From contig MWEG01000109.1 in assembly GCA_002070945.1 (NCBI GenBank), positions 1 through 64,000 on the forward strand: 64,000 bases of DNA. The letters run 5' to 3'. The notes under the pieces are model-generated. The model saw only the letters and a program-made list of their open reading frames with translations, was not told where the DNA came from and did not search any database. The DNA is from Lentisphaerae bacterium ADurb.Bin082. GTDB taxonomy: Bacteria > Verrucomicrobiota > Lentisphaeria > Oligosphaerales > Oligosphaeraceae. Shown here piece after piece: positions 51,365-60,496 of this stretch. How positions within the stretch are numbered: the first letter of the stretch is position 1; each line of letters opens with the position of its first letter. Made by a program: the position numbers and the translations under genes.

Positions 51365-52403
51365 TGCTGCAATATCCTGTGATGAGAAGGTCTTGTCCAA
51401 TTCTACGCACTTGCCGGTCTGTGAGTTCAATGGCTTCGCTCAAAGCTGCCGGCGACGCGCCGCCCACAACCGGGCGGCTGTCCCGACCGCCCAGTATCTT
51501 CGGGGCAACGAAGAAGGCGATTTTATTGACCACGCCGGCTTGCAAGGCAGCTGCAGCCAATTCACCGCCGCCTTCCAGGAGCAGCGCCATCACTCCGCGT
51601 TCCCCTAAGTTGCTAAGGAATTCCAGCCACTGCGTCGTCGTCGTCGGCTTGGCGAACATCGGCGGCTGGTCGGGAACAGCGCTCCAAATGCGAGCTTCAG
51701 CGGGAAAGTCAGGCCGCGACGTCCACACAATCCGGAGAGGCTGACGCGGCCAGTTGGCTGGCGAACGCACCGTCAGGGCGGCGTTGTCAAAACGAACCGT
51801 GTCGCCGCCGACCATCACCGCGTCTGCCCATCGGCGCAGACGCTGGACCATGCGCCGAGCTGGCGGCCCGCTGATCCACTGCGACTGGCCTCCAGCCGTG
51901 GCGATGCGCCCATCCAGGGTCATGGCCATTTTCAACAGCACAAAGGGACGACGGTGGTTAATCCACCAGAAAAAAGCCTCATTCAAGCGCATACACTCGG
52001 CTTCCAGGACGCCGGACGTCACCTCAATGCCTGCGTCAGACAAAATGGCGATGGCTGCACCACGATGCGCGGGGTTAGCGTCAAGGCAGCCGACGACGAC
52101 GCGCCGGACGCCAGACGCAAGCACTCGCTCGGTGCAGGGCGGCGTCCTGCCCCAGGTGGAACACGGCTCCAGGGTGACATAGAGAACGCCGCCGCGAGCA
52201 GCGTCGCCAGCGTCATCCAGAGCCATAGGTTCCGCATGCGGACACCCGGCCCGGCGATGATAGCCGCGACCGACGATTCGACCAGAGCAATCGGTCACAA
52301 CGGCGCCGACCAGGGGATTGGGCGAACAGCGCCCCCAGCCACGCAACGCCTGCTGGAAGGCCAGTCGCATCATTTGCTTGTCATGAAAATCACTGGTCGT
52401 CAT
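51345..52403 (-). CDS. ribD: Riboflavin biosynthesis bifunctional deaminase/reductase RibD
   Basis: A 352-residue two-domain enzyme. The N-terminal deaminase has zinc ligands in HAEPMAL and PCSTWGRTPPC. The C-terminal reductase (about 150-350) has FVLLKMAMTLDGRIA and LLLEGGGELAAAAL. It carries out deamination and NADPH reduction in riboflavin synthesis. ATG 52403 is chosen; a TTG at 52406 is in frame. It lies 48 bp after the helicase gene, and ribBA/ribH are missing from the window. Confidence 0.95.
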   Translation of the reverse strand: MTTSDFHDKQMMRLAFQQALRGWGRCSPNPLVGAVVTDCSGRIVGRGYHRRAGCPHAEPMALDDAGDAARGGVLYVTLEPCSTWGRTPPCTERVLASGVRRVVVGCLDANPAHRGAAIAILSDAGIEVTSGVLEAECMRLNEAFFWWINHRRPFVLLKMAMTLDGRIATAGGQSQWISGPPARRMVQRLRRWADAVMVGGDTVRFDNAALTVRSPANWPRQPLRIVWTSRPDFPAEARIWSAVPDQPPMFAKPTTTTQWLEFLSNLGERGVMALLLEGGGELAAAALQAGVVNKIAFFVAPKILGGRDSRPVVGGASPAALSEAIELTDRQVRRIGQDLLITGYCSNVYGID

Positions 52404-52451
52404 CAAGCGTTATTCTCACCTTGAGTTGCCGGCCGTTCCCTAACGACCGCG

Positions 52452-55124
52452 CTAAAAGTCAAACATCAGCTGCTGGGGTTTGGTTGCCGGGTCTGGCGGC
52501 AGGCTGGCCGGAGCGGAATCGGCTTCGGTCTCGGTCTCGGGGTCACGTTCCGAATCGCCATCAACGCCAGGTTCGTGGTCGGCGGGCGCATCAGCATCAG
52601 CCGCTGCAACGGCCAGCATGGCGGCCAGGCTGTCAGCAGTCAAATCCTCAATCACGCCATCGCGCCGAAAAGCGCGTTCCATGCGGGCGAAAATACGGTT
52701 GTGGGCATAATGCTTCAAATGCTCCAGGTCGCCGATGACGATCATTTCACGGCGGCAGCGGGTATGGGTGACATTGACCCGGTTCGGGTCGTCCACAAAA
52801 CCGATGCCCTTGCCGCCGGAGCGCACATACGAGATGATCACCACGTCGCTCTCCCCGCCCTGGAAGCTGTCAACGGTCGATATCCGGTTATGCCGGAAGT
52901 CGTTCCAAGTCTGCTTGTCAACGTCAGCTGGGACGGTACGCAACAATTTGCGCAGCAATCTCGCCTGCCGCCGATAGGGCGTGATCAGAGTGATTTCCGA
53001 CAATGGAAAGCGCTGCCGGCATTCATGCAGCGCCGCGACCGCGATCTTGGCCTCCAGGGGGTTTTCGATTCCAGGCTGGCCGGTCAAGGTCAACTGCTCC
53101 TGGCGCTGTTTCGCTGGCAGGCCCGCCGTGTTCAGGAAACGCAGGGTGGAAGCGTGATAGCGCTCTTGGCGCTCGCGGTAGCCGAGATGATAGTATTCCG
53201 CTGTCGGGCTGGTGGTGACCTGGGCATTGTAAAACAAGTTGGCCGCAAAACGCATCAGGCGCGGATTCTGGCAGCGGTAGCTGTTGCGCAAGAGCAGCTC
53301 TGGCAGCTGCCGATGATACTGCAGCCAGCCCAGGAAACTGCCGCCGATGAAACAGCGCTGCTCCTGGTTCAAAACACCAAACTGCTGGGCCAGGCCGCGC
53401 CAGGCTTCCGGCGCCAGCGGAAAAGGCGGCAGCTGCTGCGGATCGCCGAAAAACACGGCCCGGCGGCTCAGGCAAAGGCACAGCAGCGTCTCTCCAGCAC
53501 TGGCCATGCCAGCCTCGTCAAACAAAATCACGTCAAAAGGGCCGTCCTTCTCGGCTGCCGCAGCCAGGTAAGGCGAACGCAACAGGCCAATGTGGGTGCT
53601 GGCATGAATTTCGCCAGGGCGGGCGGCGCTTGCGGCCGCGAATGCCTTGAGTACGTCATCATCGCCATGCCAGCAGGCAGCCGCAATCTCGGGCTGGACA
53701 ACGTCGCGGTTGCTGCCGTGCCGCAGCAGGGGCAAGCCCAGCAAGCGGCGGCAGATATTGTCAACAGCAGCGTTCGAGGGAGCGGTGATCAAAATCCTGG
53801 CGCCCGCCTGGCAGAGTTCGCGCGCCAGCTGTTCCAAGACCTTAGTCTTGCCAGTTCCTGGCGGGCCTTGGATGACCACAACCGGGTTTTCGCTGTCCAA
53901 GCCAGCGGCGAGCGCCGTTGCCTGCGATGCGTCAAGGCCGCCTTCAGCCGGTCTCATGGCGTGCCGATAACGCAACGGCAACAGGCCAAGAACACGGCGC
54001 ACCACTTCCTGGCCTGACAGTGCCTGGTCAAGAATCGAACTGCGCAGCGTTTCCAGCGACTTAGCCAAATACTCCAGCGGACTGCGTCGTGGCTGGGCGC
54101 ACAAGTGATCATCAATGGGCGAAGTCTGGCCTGGGTCATCCCAAGTAATCGTACCAATCAATTCGCCGGAATCAAACAAATCAAGGCTAAGTTCGCCGAG
54201 TTTCTCCTTGGGTCTGCCATGCCGGAACAGGAAAAGCCGGTCGCCCTCCCGCACGGGCAGCGAGTCGGAATCCATCGGCAAAGGCATCCGGATCACACAG
54301 CCACGCCCCTCCTGCGAACTGAGGACAGCGGCGTTGCCCAGCGTCAGCAGAAAGGAATCCTCCAGCTGAACTAAGAGGCGTGCGCATTCCACCAGCAAAT
54401 CAAGGTCCTGGACGACTTCCCAGCGGCTGCGCGCTGGCAGCTCCACCGGCAGCACGGCTGCCGGGGCGGGCGCGGCGACATGGCCTTCGGGCGCGTCTCC
54501 GAAATCAAAGCAGAGCTGGGAGCTGAGTTCGTCGGCTGCCATGTCGCCCAGGACTTTTTGCAGCAAGGCCCGCTTGACTTGGGCGCTGCTTTTGAGGACG
54601 CTGTCCAAAATGGCCGGGTCAACCTCGGCGCGAAGGCTCTCCAAAGCTTCCCTGAGAACGGCATTGCTGACCTTGCTTAAGTCAAGATGAGCGTAACGGG
54701 CCCTGACCGCAGCCACTGCATCCGCCATCAATTCAACGCGCTCGCCGTACGTATTGTCCTGGAGGGGGTTCGGCATTGGCGGCTGGGGCTTGAAGACGGC
54801 GCCGTCAGGCGTCAGGCAAATGGCGACCATCTGGGTCGTCTCCAGCGTCTCCACCGCCAAGCATGGACACTGCTCGCTGACGCTCCAAGTGAAATAGCCG
54901 ACCCTGTCGCCCTGCTCTTCTTCAGCCGGCCTGACCACCTGCTGGCGGTTCAAGACCAGCCCATCCGCCGGAATCGCAAACGGACGAGGCTTGCAGCTGT
55001 CCATCCATAAACAAAAAAAATTCCGGCTGCTGACCAGGACTTGGTTCTTTTCCCACAGCTTGGCCGCCTCGCTCAGCAGCAAATGCAGTTTTTCAAATTC
55101 TGGGTTCGACTTTGTCATGACCAT
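52452..55124 (-). CDS. SF1 (UPF1/DNA2-like) helicase
   Basis: An 890-residue protein. The first ~400 residues are unlike known domains; then come SF1B motifs: Walker A QGPPGTGKTK near 420, Walker B ILFDEAGMAS, motif III FFGDPQQLPPF, the Q/R-type TVDSFQGGESDVVII and VNVTHTRCRREMIVIGD. The tail is acidic and ends with KPQQLMFDF. It likely unwinds or remodels nucleic acid; substrate (RNA or DNA) and pathway are unknown. ATG 55118 is an alternative start. It is upstream of ribD on the same strand. A QQLxFDF-type C-terminus resembles sliding-clamp-binding motifs. Confidence 0.85.
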   Translation of the reverse strand: MVMTKSNPEFEKLHLLLSEAAKLWEKNQVLVSSRNFFCLWMDSCKPRPFAIPADGLVLNRQQVVRPAEEEQGDRVGYFTWSVSEQCPCLAVETLETTQMVAICLTPDGAVFKPQPPMPNPLQDNTYGERVELMADAVAAVRARYAHLDLSKVSNAVLREALESLRAEVDPAILDSVLKSSAQVKRALLQKVLGDMAADELSSQLCFDFGDAPEGHVAAPAPAAVLPVELPARSRWEVVQDLDLLVECARLLVQLEDSFLLTLGNAAVLSSQEGRGCVIRMPLPMDSDSLPVREGDRLFLFRHGRPKEKLGELSLDLFDSGELIGTITWDDPGQTSPIDDHLCAQPRRSPLEYLAKSLETLRSSILDQALSGQEVVRRVLGLLPLRYRHAMRPAEGGLDASQATALAAGLDSENPVVVIQGPPGTGKTKVLEQLARELCQAGARILITAPSNAAVDNICRRLLGLPLLRHGSNRDVVQPEIAAACWHGDDDVLKAFAAASAARPGEIHASTHIGLLRSPYLAAAAEKDGPFDVILFDEAGMASAGETLLCLCLSRRAVFFGDPQQLPPFPLAPEAWRGLAQQFGVLNQEQRCFIGGSFLGWLQYHRQLPELLLRNSYRCQNPRLMRFAANLFYNAQVTTSPTAEYYHLGYRERQERYHASTLRFLNTAGLPAKQRQEQLTLTGQPGIENPLEAKIAVAALHECRQRFPLSEITLITPYRRQARLLRKLLRTVPADVDKQTWNDFRHNRISTVDSFQGGESDVVIISYVRSGGKGIGFVDDPNRVNVTHTRCRREMIVIGDLEHLKHYAHNRIFARMERAFRRDGVIEDLTADSLAAMLAVAAADADAPADHEPGVDGDSERDPETETEADSAPASLPPDPATKPQQLMFDF

Positions 55125-55413
55125 CGCTTTTTACTTCACGACATGAGACCGCATCAAGCATCGCCGACGTCGCCCAAGTAGCGGCGGGCCAAAGCCGGAG
55201 ACCCCTGCGGATCGTCATTCTTCGAGGCAAGGACGGACGCACCGCGCCGACAAGTCGGAACGGCAGCCAAACGCGAAAAGCCTTGTCTCCATCAACAGAA
55301 AAAACAGCGGTGCGCCGACATGACGGCCGGGCCGCTGAAAATCGCACTAAAGGCGTCGCTTCCGCCCTGGCTGGCATCATCTTCACCAGGGTTCGTGGCC
55401 GGCCTGGACGCGC

Positions 55414-56109
55414 TCATTCCTCCAGGGGACGGAATGCCTCCTGGTCAAACTGCGGGCTGCCCTTTTCATCATATTTCAAAACCATGATATATTTCTGGGG
55501 TCGCTTGTTCGGACCAAGATAACTGACCCCGGCATGGAATTTAGAGCTGCACTCAGCATACTGCCGGATTTGCACCAGCTGCGTCTGCATCGCTACTATC
55601 CGTGACCCCAACGACGCCACTTTGGCCAGCAACCCGCCGCACAGCACCAGCAACGCCACATTCAACACCAAAACCAAAATAAGGAGAGGGCTGCTGGCCG
55701 GTCGCGCTCTGGCAGCCATCGGCACGGCGGCTGGCGCCGTCGACGGTCGCACCCCGGTGGTGCTAGAGGCCAGGGCGGGCGCCCTGCCTGCGGCAGCCGT
55801 CGAGCGCGCCGTTGTCGCACTCGCGTCCTGTGAAAGGACCGGCGCACGCGAAGCCTGGGTGGCAGCTACTCTGCCGCCTGAGCCAGCTCCCATGCGCCCC
55901 CCAACAGGACGGCCGCCGCCGACACCCCGGCCAGTACGGCCACCAAAGCCAGGCTTGCCAGCACCGGCTGCAGGCGCAGCGCCAGCTGGCGCGTCTTCAG
56001 TCGGCGCGCTTTCAGCCGACTGCTCTTCCGGCGCCGACTCTTCTTCCGGCTTCTTGCTGTTGTCATCGCCAAAAGCGGCAAGGATAGCGTCTTTCAGGTC
56101 ATCGCTCAT
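55414..56109 (-). CDS. Low-complexity single-pass membrane protein of unknown function
   Basis: A 231-residue protein with an acidic N-terminus (MSDDLKDAILAAFGDD), a long Ala/Pro/Gly/Arg-rich disordered segment (about 35-140), one membrane helix (about 141-163) and a periplasmic domain of about 65 residues ending in YIMVLKYDEKGSPQFDQEAF. No family is recognised. AAGGGGG lies 6 nt before ATG 56109. It is on the same strand as the helicase, about 290 bp upstream of it; nothing was seen in that gap. The disordered part is AC/GC-rich but open, and the start with a strong ribosome site supports a real gene. Confidence 0.65.
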   Translation of the reverse strand: MSDDLKDAILAAFGDDNSKKPEEESAPEEQSAESAPTEDAPAGAAPAAGAGKPGFGGRTGRGVGGGRPVGGRMGAGSGGRVAATQASRAPVLSQDASATTARSTAAAGRAPALASSTTGVRPSTAPAAVPMAARARPASSPLLILVLVLNVALLVLCGGLLAKVASLGSRIVAMQTQLVQIRQYAECSSKFHAGVSYLGPNKRPQKYIMVLKYDEKGSPQFDQEAFRPLEE

Positions 56110-56204
56110 CGGTATCCCCCTTTTATAAGAACAACAAGCCCCCTGACTCTGGACGGACTCTTTGTGCAGGCACATATTTTAGTGTAGTCTTCACGGGCCG
56201 GTTG

Positions 56205-57266
56205 TCAAGCCATCCAAGCCGTTTTTCGGCCTGATGCTGCCTGCTTCCGCGCCATTTCCCGTCCCCACAGCAGCAGTTGCCGCATGCCGTCTTCTGGCGT
56301 GACCAAGGGCTGGTAGCCAAAATCACGCGAGGCAGCCGCATGGGAAAAGGAATGCGAACGCGCCAGCTGGTCCACGACAAAGCGCGTCATCGGCAATGGT
56401 TCTCCAAACGGCCGTACGGCGTTGAACAGTTCACAGACCCGGCCCAGAAGTTGGGCCAGGCGATGGCTGATGCGGCGCTTCACCGGCGACAAACCCAACT
56501 CAACCAGGAGAGCATTGACCCATTCCCACAACTGCACCGGCTCGGTGTCGTTGATGAAATACGCCCGACCCGCACAGCGCCCCTGGCCACGCAATTCGTC
56601 TGCCGCCTGCAAATGCCCGTGGGCCGCGTTTTCAACGTAGGTCAGGCTGACCTGGTTGCGGCCCTCGCCGACCATGCGCAGGCGCCCTTGCAGCGCTCCC
56701 TGAAACAGCTTGGGAATGATGTGCGGATCGCCGGGACCCCAAATCAGATGCGGCCGCAGCGCACACGTCCGCAGCCGGAACGCATCGCTTCCGCCCTGGC
56801 CGCCCCCGGCGTTGGCCGCCAGCACCATCTGCTCGGCCGTCGCCTTGGTCTCAGGATAGGGCGCTGTGAAGCGAGGCGGATAAGGCAGAGACTCATCCCC
56901 CGCGATGATGTCCTCCTGCCCGACGACGACGCTGGGCGTGCTGGTGTAAACCAAATGGCGAACCTTTGCCTCCAAACAGGCGCGGATGACATTCTTGGTG
57001 CCAAGGACGTTGACCTCATAGTAGCGCCGACGCGGCCGCACGATGTCGCAAATGGCGACCGTATGGAAAACCGTGTCGCTGCCCTCGCAGGCCGAGCGCA
57101 CGGCCGCGTAGTCGACGATGTCCCCTTGGACGCATTCAGCGCCGAGCGCGGTCAGGGCAGGATAGGCGCGGCGGTTGAACACGCGCACAGATTCCCCCCG
57201 CGCCAGCAGCATCCTGGTGATGTGCTGACCAAGGAATCCACCGCCGCCAAGTACTGTGCTGCGCAT
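56205..57266 (-). CDS. NAD-dependent epimerase / 3-beta-HSD family protein
   Basis: About 353 residues of an extended SDR. The N-terminal loop is VLGGGGFLGQHITRML, then the active-site Tyr/Lys pair in PYPETKATAEQ, with NVLGTKNVIRACLE and YTSTPSVV. The C-terminal half resembles 3-beta-hydroxysteroid dehydrogenase/isomerase-like enzymes, including OleD of beta-lactone/olefin biosynthesis. It follows the acyl-ligase fusion gene by 34 bp, so its substrate is probably a beta-keto or hydroxy acyl lipid. ATG 57266 is preferred to a TTG at 57281. Confidence 0.82.
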   Translation of the reverse strand: MRSTVLGGGGFLGQHITRMLLARGESVRVFNRRAYPALTALGAECVQGDIVDYAAVRSACEGSDTVFHTVAICDIVRPRRRYYEVNVLGTKNVIRACLEAKVRHLVYTSTPSVVVGQEDIIAGDESLPYPPRFTAPYPETKATAEQMVLAANAGGGQGGSDAFRLRTCALRPHLIWGPGDPHIIPKLFQGALQGRLRMVGEGRNQVSLTYVENAAHGHLQAADELRGQGRCAGRAYFINDTEPVQLWEWVNALLVELGLSPVKRRISHRLAQLLGRVCELFNAVRPFGEPLPMTRFVVDQLARSHSFSHAAASRDFGYQPLVTPEDGMRQLLLWGREMARKQAASGRKTAWMA

Positions 57267-57300
57267 GACAGGACTCTTCAATCTTCCAACAGGGGTTGAA

Positions 57301-59796
57301 TCAGGCTTGCTCGGAAGGCGTCTTGCCCAGCACCGTCTTCAGGGCGGCCAGCACCTTGTCGACCAGGCTGTTGTAGTCGTCGCCGGCTACCGGCAGGATC
57401 GGAGGCAGGAAGGTGACCTTGACCGGCTGGAAAAACCGCGGCACAAGCCGTGTCCTGGGCAGGGCTTCGTAGGCGCCCTGCAAGGCCACCGGCACAATCG
57501 GCACGCCCAGCTCCTGCCCCAAGATGGCAAACGACTGCTTGAAGCTCCCCAGCTGGCCGTCCAGGGTACGCGTGCCTTCCGGAAAAATGATGACTTTCTT
57601 GCCGGCCTGGAGAACGCTGGCCAGCTTCTGCAGAGACAGCTTCAGGTCGCTGTTCACGTCCATCACAATGATGTTGTGCCGATTCGCCAAAAAACGCTGC
57701 CAACGCCGTTTCAGATGCTCGGCCTTGGCATAGAAAAACGTATCCTTGAAGACATCCTTCTTGAGAAAGGCGGAAATCAAAAAGCCGTCTAAATAGCTTT
57801 GATGGTTGGGCGCGAAGATGCAGGGGCCTTCCGGCACATTCTCCATGCCTTCGCCGCCCAGGCGGAAAGCGCAGCGCAGAAGCGTCCGCGAACAAAAATT
57901 TGCCCAATGGTGCGCAAACCAGCTTTTCGGCAGTTTCACCGCGACCTTCTCCCGCAGGATATCACCCCATTTCAGGCCCTGGCGGCGGGCAATGGTGGCC
58001 CCGGCCTCGTGCAGGTAGGTCGCCAGCAAGGCCGGAGTCGAATGCTCAGCCAGCTCCGGCTCCTTGATGTCCAGGCCAAAGGTGACGTTGAGAAACGCCA
58101 GGAAGGACACTTTGCGCAAAGAGTCCAGGCCGAGGTCGATTTCAAAATGGTCGTCTGGATGGACTGCCGTCTCCGCCTCGCCAACTAGGTATTCCTTGAT
58201 GACCCGGTATTCCTCCAGGTCGGGCTCTGGCTTGGCAGCCTTGACTGTCTTCTGGCCGCAGGCGGCTGCCAGGGCGGGAAGCTCATGGCGCTTCAACTTG
58301 CCCAGCCTGGTTCGGGGCAAAGACTCGCTGACAAAGGTGCATTTCAAAATGCGCTTATAACTGGAAGTCTGGGCGTTGTAGCTGTTAATCACCTGCTGAC
58401 GAATTGTATCTTCGATGTTGAGGATGCCAGCGTCGGCCAAGGCTTTCATGTTCGGCAAAATCAGCGCTTGCAGGGCGTCGCCCGACTCCAGCACCGCGAC
58501 TTCCGCCACCAAGTCGCTTATCCCGAGTACCTTCTGCTCCACCTCGTCAGGATTGATGTTCTTGCCGTTAGGCAGGATGATGATTTCCTTTTTTCGGCCA
58601 GTGATGTAGATATAGTCGTCCTGGTCGACATGGCCGAGGTCACCGGTGTAGAGCCAGCCGTCCTTCATGACGGCCGCTGTCTCGTCCTCACGCTTGTAGT
58701 AGCCGCGCATCACATTGCCGCCGCGCACGGTAATTTCGCCGTCGACAATGCGCACCTCGTTGCAGGTGACCAGCTGGCCTGCCGACCCAAGGCGCGTCCC
58801 GCTCGGGCGTGTAAAGGAAATCATCGGCGCTGTTTCCGTCATGCCGTAGCCGACTAAAATTTCAAATCCCAAGGCCCGGAAATCCTTGATCACCTGCGGG
58901 TCCAACGCCGCCCCGCCGCAGGGCATGTACTTGATCGCCCCGCCGAACTTCTTCTGCACCGCCCTGAACACCAGCCGCGAAAAAGCCAGCGAATCGACCC
59001 GCGACGTCAGCAAGAACAAAAATCGAGTGATGGCTCGCTGGCGAATCCGGCTGAGCAGGCCGTCCCGCAGCAGGATGAAAAGCCGCGGCACGCCGACAAA
59101 GATGGTGACTGGTTGCCGTGACACCGCCTCCAGAATGTCCGCCGCAGCCAGGGAGGTGACCATGACGCAGGCGGCATGAATCGTCAGCGGCATGATGACC
59201 GTGCCCTGGAGAGGCAAAACGTGGTGCAGAGGCAGCAGCACCAGCACACGGCTGTCCGGACGGTAGATCGGCACCTCGTCCGACACTGCCGTCAGATTGG
59301 CGTACAAATTGGCGAACGACAGCATCACGCCCTTGGGACTGCCCGTGGTTCCGGAAGTATAGATGATGACCGCGATGTCGTCCATCGGACTGTCCGGGAA
59401 ATCGCCATCGCCGGGCGCGGCCTCTGCTGGCGCGGGATGGTCTTCAAGGATGATCACGCGAGCGTCGCAACCGGCCTTGGCCGCTGCGGCTTGCAGGTTC
59501 GGCGCAACCGTCTTGGACGTGAAAATCGCCGACGGCTGGCAGTCCTTGAGGACGTAGGCGATTTCATCAACCGTCGCGGTGACGTCTACCGGCACAGGGA
59601 TGGACTGCGTGCGCCAAGCCGAATAAAAGGCGGCGACCCATCCAGGCTGGTTTTCCGCGCAGATGACGACGCGCTCCTCGGAGCCAGCACCATGCTGGCG
59701 AGCCAAAGACGCCGTCCACCCAATCAGGGTCCGATAACTGATCTCATCGCCGCGGCAATACAAAGCGATTTTGTCGCTGCTGGTCAAAAACTTCAT
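57301..59796 (-). CDS. Acyl-activating ligase-ACP-acyltransferase fusion
   Basis: An 831-residue protein of three parts. (1) An AMP-forming acyl-adenylate ligase (1-510): YTSGTTGSPKG at 146-156, GYGMTE at 316-321, and the catalytic Lys K500 in TRLGK. (2) An acyl-carrier domain with the phosphopantetheine Ser in LGLDSL (555-560). (3) A PlsC-like 1-acylglycerol-phosphate acyltransferase with NHQSYLD (HX4D, 664-670) and FPEGTR (738-743). The layout suggests that an acid is activated, loaded on the internal ACP and moved to a glycerol-phosphate or other acceptor. This resembles Aas but with an internal ACP. A reductase gene follows 34 bp later. Confidence 0.88.
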   Translation of the reverse strand: MKFLTSSDKIALYCRGDEISYRTLIGWTASLARQHGAGSEERVVICAENQPGWVAAFYSAWRTQSIPVPVDVTATVDEIAYVLKDCQPSAIFTSKTVAPNLQAAAAKAGCDARVIILEDHPAPAEAAPGDGDFPDSPMDDIAVIIYTSGTTGSPKGVMLSFANLYANLTAVSDEVPIYRPDSRVLVLLPLHHVLPLQGTVIMPLTIHAACVMVTSLAAADILEAVSRQPVTIFVGVPRLFILLRDGLLSRIRQRAITRFLFLLTSRVDSLAFSRLVFRAVQKKFGGAIKYMPCGGAALDPQVIKDFRALGFEILVGYGMTETAPMISFTRPSGTRLGSAGQLVTCNEVRIVDGEITVRGGNVMRGYYKREDETAAVMKDGWLYTGDLGHVDQDDYIYITGRKKEIIILPNGKNINPDEVEQKVLGISDLVAEVAVLESGDALQALILPNMKALADAGILNIEDTIRQQVINSYNAQTSSYKRILKCTFVSESLPRTRLGKLKRHELPALAAACGQKTVKAAKPEPDLEEYRVIKEYLVGEAETAVHPDDHFEIDLGLDSLRKVSFLAFLNVTFGLDIKEPELAEHSTPALLATYLHEAGATIARRQGLKWGDILREKVAVKLPKSWFAHHWANFCSRTLLRCAFRLGGEGMENVPEGPCIFAPNHQSYLDGFLISAFLKKDVFKDTFFYAKAEHLKRRWQRFLANRHNIIVMDVNSDLKLSLQKLASVLQAGKKVIIFPEGTRTLDGQLGSFKQSFAILGQELGVPIVPVALQGAYEALPRTRLVPRFFQPVKVTFLPPILPVAGDDYNSLVDKVLAALKTVLGKTPSEQA

Positions 59797-60496
59797 ATCT
59801 GCAAATATCTGTCTGGGTTATTCTGCTGTTTAAAATTGGGCATAGCCCCTTAGGCGTGCGCCTTTCGCCTAAGCAAGGCCGTTGTCAACCCTTATAATAT
59901 ACCTGCTTAAATCATTCTTGCCCGCCGCGCCGACCAAGGACAATGAGCTGCAACGCCATCGATCAGCCATTGACAATGGCCATCCCGACAGCGTGTTTTC
60001 AGTACTTCTGCCGCTCCGCAAAATGGGCAGGGTGGACGTCGGCTGCGGCATCGTATGTAGTTCAAGCTTCGGCTTGCCATAATTTTCGCGCTTTTAGCGT
60101 TTCTGCCGCTGCATGGCTAGTTTCCCAGTACGACACACCCTAAAAAAATCTGCGCCGTCAGCGTAATCTGCGGATAATACAACAGTTTCTCGCTCCTCGC
60201 CCTTAGCGTCAATCGGGAACCGCCTACTCCGCAATCCTGTGATCCGCAAAGGCAAAGCATTGCGAACAGAGGAAATAGAGTTACATTAAATCGTTCAGCT
60301 GAAAGCCCCCCTTCAAGGTCGGCAGTGCCACTAGTCCATCGATAGCCACCTGCGGATAAATGCCGCAGCGTCTTTCACGCCACGCCCTGAGCCGGCCAGT
60401 GTTACGCCTGAAAAAGCGCCAGAAGCCACAGCTGCACCTTGCCTTGTTCTGGCGTTTTGTTCTGATTTATTGCCTAGTCCCAGGAAACCGATTAAG
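59797..60496. other. 700-bp intergenic region at the left edge of the AT-richer polysaccharide locus
   Basis: Divergent spacer with no convincing gene. It contains GTATGTAGTTCAAGCTTCGG-type words (60045-60075, related to 15061-15095), AATCTGCG/GTAATCTGCGGATAA (60151-60177) and a TATAATATACC stretch at 59894-59904. Several short frames cross it but none has a ribosome site. It looks like eroded or repeat-filled DNA. Confidence 0.6.

Noticed and set aside
52575-54017. About 480-codon open frame on the plus strand opposite the helicase
   Set aside because: The helicase motifs on the minus strand are intact; the plus-strand translation shows no domain and no ribosome site.
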